In this document: positions 58,251 to 64,000 of the stretch, piece by piece | Numbering within the stretch: position 1 is the stretch's first letter | Layout: each line of letters begins with the position of its first letter | DNA from: Berberis thunbergii | Lineage: Eukaryota; Streptophyta; Magnoliopsida; Ranunculales; Berberidaceae | Assembly (NCBI GenBank): GCA_003290165.1 | Contig: QNQO01006241.1 | Coordinates: forward strand, 121,415-185,414 | Direction: 5' to 3' | Length of the DNA stretch: 64,000 nucleotides | Made by a program: the position numbers and the translations under genes | The notes under the pieces: generated by a model | Databases searched by the model: none | The model's input: the letters and a program-made list of their open reading frames with translations, nothing else | Told to the model about the DNA's origin: nothing

Positions 58251-58652
58251 CTTATATTTCCCTTATGAAACTGGGTCTGCACCAGTGAACTACCAGCTTA
58301 GAAAGAGTGGTGTTTGTGTCAATTTAAGTGTAGTCAAGCTCAGGGAGTTTTTAGAGAATGAAATATGATTGTCCTTTTTAGACACTTATTTTTCAAGCAT
58401 GGACTTTTGGAAAATTCTCAAGTTTTAAAATGAGGGCCAAACTAAAAAAAGCACTATTTATTATTACTAAAATACTTTAAAATTAAAGCCCCAAAAATCC
58501 CAAGGCAGATAGGAGCAAGGATCAACCATCCATGGCGGGGAGGATTTGGCAAAAAATAAAAATAAATGGTTAAACATGGAAGATGCAGGGATTCGCCATC
58601 ACTGGCAGGGCGAGAACGGGTTTCGAAAAAATCCGCTCCATTGCCAACCCTT

Positions 58653-59841
58653 GGAGATCCTCTCTCCCCCGTGCTATCCTCTTTGATTGCTGAATGGCTT
58701 ACTCAAATGGTGTTCAAAGCTGAGCATTTTGGGCTCATCGATGGCTTCAAGTGACTGAAGAAGGGGTCTATGACCTGCCAACTACTTACCTTGGTTTTCC
58801 ATTAGGTGCATGACTCAAAAGCAGCCAAGTATGGGAGGCCTAACATAGACAAACTCAAACCTCGACTAGCACTATGTAAGGCAAACTATATATCCAATGC
58901 TATTGAACAGAGAGTGACTTTGATTAAAAGTACTTTGGCCAACATTCAATTTTTTTGTCATGCCTATTTATATTCAACAAGATATTGATTTGTAGGGATT
59001 TTATGCGGGGTTCAAATTTTCAAGCTAAAAGCTATTATGAATCAATAAGAAAAGAGGTTTACAAGCCAAAAGACCAGGGGGTTGGGAATCAGAAGTTGAA
59101 CCGTTCTAATCTAGCTCCGTTATCCAAATGGCTTTGGAGATTGGGTTAGAACAACATGTTTTGTGAAGAGTCTTCATTAAGCAAAGATATGGGCTTGAAA
59201 CCAATGGCTGGTTCAAATTAGTTTTTTCTTCTTATGGTTGTGCTTGGTGGATAGGCATTGTGAACCAATAATTCTAGCCAACCATGTTTGCTAGCCTTTT
59301 TTGGTTTTGTTTTACACTTCTACCTATTCTATTGATAATGTTGTGGTTGTGTTTTAAAAAAAGGGGTAGAGAGTGTAAAAATAGAAAAAAAATGGCTAGC
59401 TAGACTTACTCATTGTGAACCTAAAACATCTTTTTTAGAAACAACTTTTCTTAAGGATGGCAATGATAACAAACTTCGTTATGGATGATGTATGGTGTGG
59501 TTAGAACCCCCAAAAGATGTTCTACTATATTTTTAGACTCTTTTTTTTTAAAAGAGTCGTGGTGTCTCATGTTTTATGGGAACTACTATATACTTTCTAA
59601 TAGGGATCTACAGCTTAAAACGGGGTTAAAGATGAGAAACTACTTTCCTCATGTTACTGGAGTTGTTGCAACATGTTATTCTCTAGGTTTGGAATGAAAA
59701 TCATGCAAAATTTCAGTGCTGGATTCTCATTTGAGGCTGCAAACTCTTGTTTTAACTTGTAGCAATTCATTACTCTCTTCTTCTCTTTGGCACAAGATTT
59801 ACTAGAAGGAGATTCCCTCAAGAGTTAACTTTTTCTTGGGC
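58653..59841 (+). pseudogene. LINE piece 5: end of reverse transcriptase and zf-RVT region
   Basis: The frame resumes with GDPLSPVLSSLIAEWLTQMV (Q-G-D-P-L-S-P box), then LPTTYLGFPLGA. It continues in several frames with LIKSTLANIQFF, RDFMRGSNFQAKS and NRSNLAPLSKWLWRLG, all typical of plant LINE ORF2 downstream of the catalytic site. The catalytic Y/F-x-D-D segment lies in the missing part between 50043 and 58653 or has decayed. The piece ends at the SINE. Confidence 0.82.
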
Positions 59842-59962
59842 TTTTTTTTTAAAAGGCAAGCAGGGTTTTTATAGGATCCCGAACCCACTAAAGATGCCGC
59901 AAGCTGGGTTTGAACCATGACCTAGTGGTCCATTCGCCAAGCTCTAACCGTTGAGCATTGGC
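59842..59962 (-). mobile_element. tRNA-derived SINE
   Basis: On the minus strand it has an A-box-like TGCTCAACGGTTAGAGC (59957-59941), a B box GGTTCAAACCC (59916-59906) about 40 nt further on, and a tail ending TTTTAAAAAAAAAAG. These are the pol III promoter and A-tail of a SINE. Similar flanks (TTTTTCTTGGGC near 59830-59841 and TTTTTTCTCTTGGCC near 59966-59980) may be the target duplication. Short for a SINE (about 120 bp), possibly truncated. Confidence 0.65.
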
Positions 59963-60552
59963 AATTTTTTTCTCTTGGCCTTTAGGGCAAGGCAAAATCC
60001 TACTATTGTCAATCTTGCAAGAAGAAACATCATCATCCCAATAGATGTGTTTCTTTGTGAGCAACAGCAAGAATCTTGATGACATATTCTTTCCTGTTTT
60101 TTTGCCACCAGCTTTGGGTGGCTATTTCTCTTGAAGCAAACACTCACCCCTTAAGCTAACACATCTCTTTCAATGCCTCTCAGGGGTGCAGCTATGGGAC
60201 AGGTTTTGTTTGCCACTATCTGGTCCTTGTGGAAATAAAGAAATCAGAGGACTTCAAAGGAGAAAGAAGCCATCACATGAATCACGTCCCTACAAATTCA
60301 TTAAGTCCCTTGTGTGGCAGTTGGGAATCACTCTGGAATGATGACTGATTTGGAAGTTCACGTTTGCACCTTCTGGCTAGTAATATTTCAACTGTAATGG
60401 GTTTTGGGATGGAAATTGGTTTTTTTGTTTTTGTGTTTAGTGTTGCTCCAGCTAGGTGATCCTCTCAGTCACTAACTTGATAGTCTGTATTCTTTCCCTT
60501 GTTTTTTGAATTCATTATATTTAGCTCGTGTTTAATTGATAAAAAAAAAAGG
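59963..60552 (+). pseudogene. LINE piece 6: C-terminus, 3' UTR and poly(A)
   Basis: Fragments include HHPNRCVSL and FATIWSLWK-x-RNQRTSKER, the W-x-x-W-K-x-R-N-x-R motif near the end of plant LINE ORF2. An AT-rich 3' UTR follows to a run of A residues at 60541-60550. Confidence 0.7.
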
Positions 60553-61669
60553 TAAAAGCAAAAGCATCTAATGCAGATGCCGATTAGCTAACTTATTCAT
60601 CATGCTAAACTAACTTATCTTCCATTATTACAAATGCTTTCTCAGTACTTCTCTTTAGTGTATTGAGTGTTATGCTCAACATAAACATTTTGTTGTGATT
60701 TGTGCTTGAAGTCTTTATTTATTTCCTGCATGTCTTGTGAAGATCTTCATTCAAAAATATGGTTCTTGATCATATGCATACAGATGTTGCAGTTTTCAAT
60801 GAAATAAAACTATGTTGCCTATTGTGTTTAATTGACTGTGACACGTTTTGGTTATTAAATGTGTTCTTGACTGTCTGAATTTTTTTTTTACTAACATAAA
60901 ACTTCTTCGTCAAATTCGCTTCTCCATAACCGTGCTTTCATGTTCATTGAAGTTATGGTGGTATAATTTTTTACCTGCTTTTTTTCTGACATTACATCTT
61001 CATTATAGGATGTTATAATACTATTAAGCATCCGATTGGCTTTCCTTAGTGACACCAAGGATTGATACCGCGGCAGGAAGTCAATCTTATTTATTAGTAT
61101 TTCTATTGTACATGATTCTTTGTTTGTTTGCTGATTACTTTTTTACTTTTGCTTGTTTTGTTAGAAACATGTGTTGTAGAAACAATTGTTGATGAATGAG
61201 AGAATCTGATACAACCACGAGTATAGGTTCTTGATTAAATTGCCTAAGCTTACTCAAGTTTGGTTCTTCATTATAATGACAACTCAAATTACCTATTGAC
61301 ACATCATAGTCAATGTCAATCTGTACAATCTTAAAATAGTAGTATAAGCTTTACTAATTCTAATCGGAGTTTAGTCTTGTCAGATTTCAATTTTTAAGTT
61401 GTACATTTGTACTGTTCTGGAGATAAATTCCCAATAGGTTAGCATACATTCATTTAGTTCTTATCATGAACTGAGATTTCTGGGAGTATATTTTGAATTG
61501 AATGGGCTTTGGGTGCATCGAAGAGGGTGGATCAAGAATTGTATCATGAAAACTTTATTTTCAGTTTTGGTGAATAGGTCACCTTTTTATAAAGATCTTA
61601 GACAAATGGGTTGTGATGTAGACATCTAGAATTAGATTTCATGAAAAAGATACATCATAATAAGTAGAA
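60553..61669. other. Intergenic, nothing recognised
   Basis: AT-rich sequence downstream of the LINE poly(A). An acceptor-like TTCATTATAG at 61001-61010 is followed by only a short open stretch. No gene supported. Confidence 0.5.
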
Positions 61670-62251
61670 TGTGATACCTTTGTGTGGGCCGGACCTGGGG
61701 GAGGGTGCGGGAAAGGCCCGTGATGGCGAAGCCCAATAGCCACGTGGATCCCAAGAGGATTGGGAGAGCTACCAAGGGGAGATTATAGTCCCACGTCACC
61801 TAGGTGAGGAAAGGAGATGTGCTATATATGTACGAGGTTGGATCTACAAAGTACTACGTGTTTTAAAGCCGTGCGGGCTTTGGGCCCAAAGCGGACAATA
61901 TAGTACGATGTGGATCGGGTCGTGACAGAATGGTATCAGAAATGGTCCTAGCCAAAAGCGTGCCAATGAGGACGTTGGGCTCCCTTAGGCGGTGGACTGT
62001 GATACCTTTGTGTGGGTGGACTTAAGGGGGAGGGTGCGAGAGAGGCCCGTGATGGTGAGGCCCAATAAGCCCATGGATCCCAATAGGGTTGGGAGAACTA
62101 CCAAGGGAGATTATAGTCCACATCGCCTAGGTGAGGGTAGGGGATGTGCTATATATGTACGAGGTTGGGTCTACAGTATTACGTGTTTTAAAGCCGTGTT
62201 GGCCTTGGCCCAAAGCGGATAATATAGTACTCTGTGGATCGGGGCGTGACA
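61670..62251 (+). mobile_element. TRIM (terminal-repeat retrotransposon in miniature)
   Basis: Two direct repeats of 258 and 254 bp (61670-61927 and 61998-62251), each starting TGTGATACCTTTGTGTGGG and ending CGTGACA, are separated by only 70 bp. The internal part starts with a primer-binding site TGGTATCAGA (61931-61940), matching initiator tRNA-Met. The LTR motif GGGCCCAAAGCGGACAATAT is known from TRIMs of many eudicots. No coding capacity. The flanking 5-mers TAGAA and TAAAT match at only three positions. Confidence 0.92.
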
Positions 62252-62759
62252 TAAATGAATATATCTTCTAGTCAAGTCAAGCCTGGAAGTCCATAATCAA
62301 ATTGTTATGTTGACTGAGTTAACTAGTTTGACAATTCTACCCAGTTTGAATGGTTCATCTAGTCAAGTCAAGTCCAGTCGAGGTTAAAATTTATTCTAAA
62401 CAACTTCAATTATTTGGTTCCAAGTCAAATACTATCAAGGAAGTATGAGTTTTCTATTTGTTTTCTACTTTTGATCTATTTTTGTGGCTTAATCAGAATC
62501 CCGTAGAAGTGTCCAAAACAAATTACTAAGTCTTAGGAAGTCCCTATTATATTAGAGGTACCTCAGAAAGCTCTTAGGCGTGTTTCTAATGTTATGTGGA
62601 GATGTTTACTAGGAGCTCCAAGTACCAATTTTGTGATTTTATGTATTTATTTTGAATGACTTCATAATTTTATTGAGAATCAATGAAAACAAACAGGGAA
62701 AAGAGATTAGAATGATTGAAGCCCTGCCACTCCGGGACCAATAATAAGTTATTATTGTT
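62252..62759. other. Intergenic, nothing recognised
   Basis: No gene or element that I can support. The segment TCTAGTCAAGTCAAG recurs twice (62268 and 62349), too little to assign. Confidence 0.5.
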
Positions 62760-64000
62760 TTTTTGAAAGGTAAAAGTTTTATTAGGTTATACTCATGGTA
62801 TCACAAAACATACCTTAAATCATTAAGGTCCTTACACTATAGAATCCCAATTATCAATCAAATTCTAAAAAAAAATCCCTTTGAATGATGGAAGATGTGA
62901 CACAAAAGATTGATGAGGACCTCCATAATAACCGATCCAAGATCAAATGCTTTGTCGCACAACACCCTACTATTGCATTCCTTCCATAACGTCCAATATT
63001 TTGCATAAGGTAGTAAACTCCAAAATTCGACGTATTCCAACTTCTTAACATCTCCATAGTACCAGACATCACCCAACTAACACAAAACAGCCCACAAAAA
63101 TGCATCCACGCCTTATAGACCATCTGGAATTCATTAGCAAATGAACTACAATTTTCAAATCAACCACGCAAAAACTGCATTCCACTTGAATGTCCATTCC
63201 CCCATGAGGCAATTCTACCTTAGACAGTAGTGTATTCCACACAGTTGTCCATATGAAAAAAAAAAAAATCTTTGAAGGCAGTCCCTTTTTCCACACCAAA
63301 CTAGTTGAAAAAATCTTGAACCACTTCTCCGGGCAAATTATGCATTGCCAACCTCACCAACCAAAACTCCTATTTCTCTATCTCCCACCCATCGTCATCT
63401 TCTTGACCCAAAGTAACAATCTCTAAGGCATATTACAAAAAGGCAAACTCATCCATCTCACCCACTCGACCTTGTTGCCTCTCACACAATGTGTAAGGCC
63501 TTGGATACCTATATTTCAATTCCATTTCCCCCACCTAAACATCTTCCCAGAACTTAACCTTACCTCATCTTCCTAGAACCACCTCGATCCCTTGAATGAA
63601 CTCATCTTTATTAGATATTGTTCTCCAGGTACTTGTACCATATAAGCCTCATGGATGTCTAGGGAACCAAATCGCTCCTGTAGAATCATATTTAGCTCTA
63701 ATCACTTCCTTCCACGAGCATTTTGTTTCTATACCAAATCATGATAACTAGTTACATAATAATGCCTTATTCGTCAATTGGAGAGGCCTAATACCAAGAT
63801 CGTCCATCTCCTTAGGCATAGACACCAACTCCCAATTAATGGTATGAAATCCTTTCTTCTTCCTCCCATACTAAAGAAAGTAGTTGATCACCTTTCAATG
63901 TGCATCCCAACTGAAAAAGGCATGTGAAACAATGACATATAATAGATGAGCATATTCGTTAACAACTTTTGATGAGTACCATTCTACTACCCTTTTGAAA
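62760..64000 (-). mobile_element. 3' part of a second L1-type LINE (continues beyond the window)
   Basis: Minus strand, from the window end: FHTINWELVSMPKEMDDLGI, then LQLTNKALLCN, then zf-RVT-like text at 63299-63069 and the C-terminal W-x-x-W-K-E-x-N motif (YWTLWKECNSRVL) near 62990. The 3' end is A-rich (CAAAAAAACAATAATAA on the minus strand near 62750-62766). Stops and frame changes are frequent. It belongs to the same broad family as the nested LINE but is separate and in the opposite orientation. Confidence 0.8.

Larger units (their letters stand above)
50044..58652. mobile_element. hAT-type element (about 850 bp) split by a Tat-type element; 8-bp TSD
   Basis: The left end TAGGGTTGGCAGAAAT is the inverted counterpart of the right end TTGCCAACCCTT. 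Flanking 8-mers GGAAATCC (50036-50043) and GGAGATCC (58653-58660) differ by one base. The target is the R-Q-G-D-P-L-S-P codons of the LINE reverse transcriptase. Only 50044-50496 and 58256-58652 belong to the element; the rest is the nested Tat-type element. No transposase. Confidence 0.85.
36350..60552 (+). mobile_element. Old L1-type LINE, split into six pieces by nested insertions
   Basis: Collinear fragments of one LINE ORF2 appear in order: endonuclease (36350-36704), end of endonuclease and linker (about 43960-44587), linker (47773-48062), reverse transcriptase core (49613-50043), reverse transcriptase end and zf-RVT (58653-59841), C-terminus and 3' UTR (about 59963-60552). The last ends in a run of ten A residues. 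Each gap holds a complete insertion, most with readable target duplications. The protein is full of stops, so the LINE is old. Its own target duplication could not be found because the 5' end is unclear. Confidence 0.85.

Noticed and set aside
36350..60552. Several independent LINE insertions instead of one
   Set aside because: The six pieces are collinear in ORF2 order, do not overlap, share strand, and abut the target duplications of the elements between them.

Overview
The window looks like a heavily methylated, transposon-rich stretch of a plant nuclear genome, probably a eudicot. Ty1/copia, Ty3/gypsy Tekay-type and Tat-type retrotransposons, plant L1-type LINEs, hAT-type MITEs, a Mutator-like element, a tRNA-derived SINE and a TRIM fill most of it. 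I cannot name the species. Only one ordinary host gene is well supported: a two-exon gene for a small membrane protein at 10402-10664 on the minus strand. A few exon-like stretches remain unidentified.

Layout. 1-404: tail and LTR of a copia element. 734-1794: a small DNA element carrying a complete hAT-type element with 8-bp target duplications. 1795-10336: mostly intergenic, with a CCTAGGCGG-rich MITE at 3233-3939. 10402-10664: the small gene. 11060-19201: a Tat-type element with no pol; it carries gag remains, a captured HSP90 fragment, a MITE, a 66/78-bp tandem array and an antisense ORF. 20061-29298: a decayed Tekay/Del-type chromovirus. 29490-34836: a decayed TNT1-like copia on the minus strand. 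34877-35565: a truncated relative of the first hAT element.

About 36350-60552: one old, decayed LINE, exploded by at least five insertions. They are a copia element (36762-43896, itself cut by a MITE), a gene-carrying Mutator-like element (44588-47772), a 1.55-kb solo LTR (48063-49612), a hAT element (50044-58652) and a SINE (about 59842-59962). The hAT element holds a second Tat-type element, which holds a Tekay solo LTR, which holds a MITE: a five-level nest with readable target-site duplications at each step above the LINE. 61670-62251: a complete TRIM. 62760-64000: the 3' part of another LINE on the minus strand.

The most unusual content is gene capture. The Mutator-like element contains a bHLH subgroup Ia gene copy with all its exons but no start codon. 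It also has an inverted second copy of that gene's first exon fused to an ATL-type RING-H2 segment. The Tat element at 11060 carries rearranged pieces of a cytosolic HSP90 gene. Both Tat-type elements lack pol but keep an antisense ORF resembling the 'putative gypsy type transposon' family (PF04195) followed by coiled coil. Positions and motifs were read by eye; family calls rest on recognised motifs and no database search was run.
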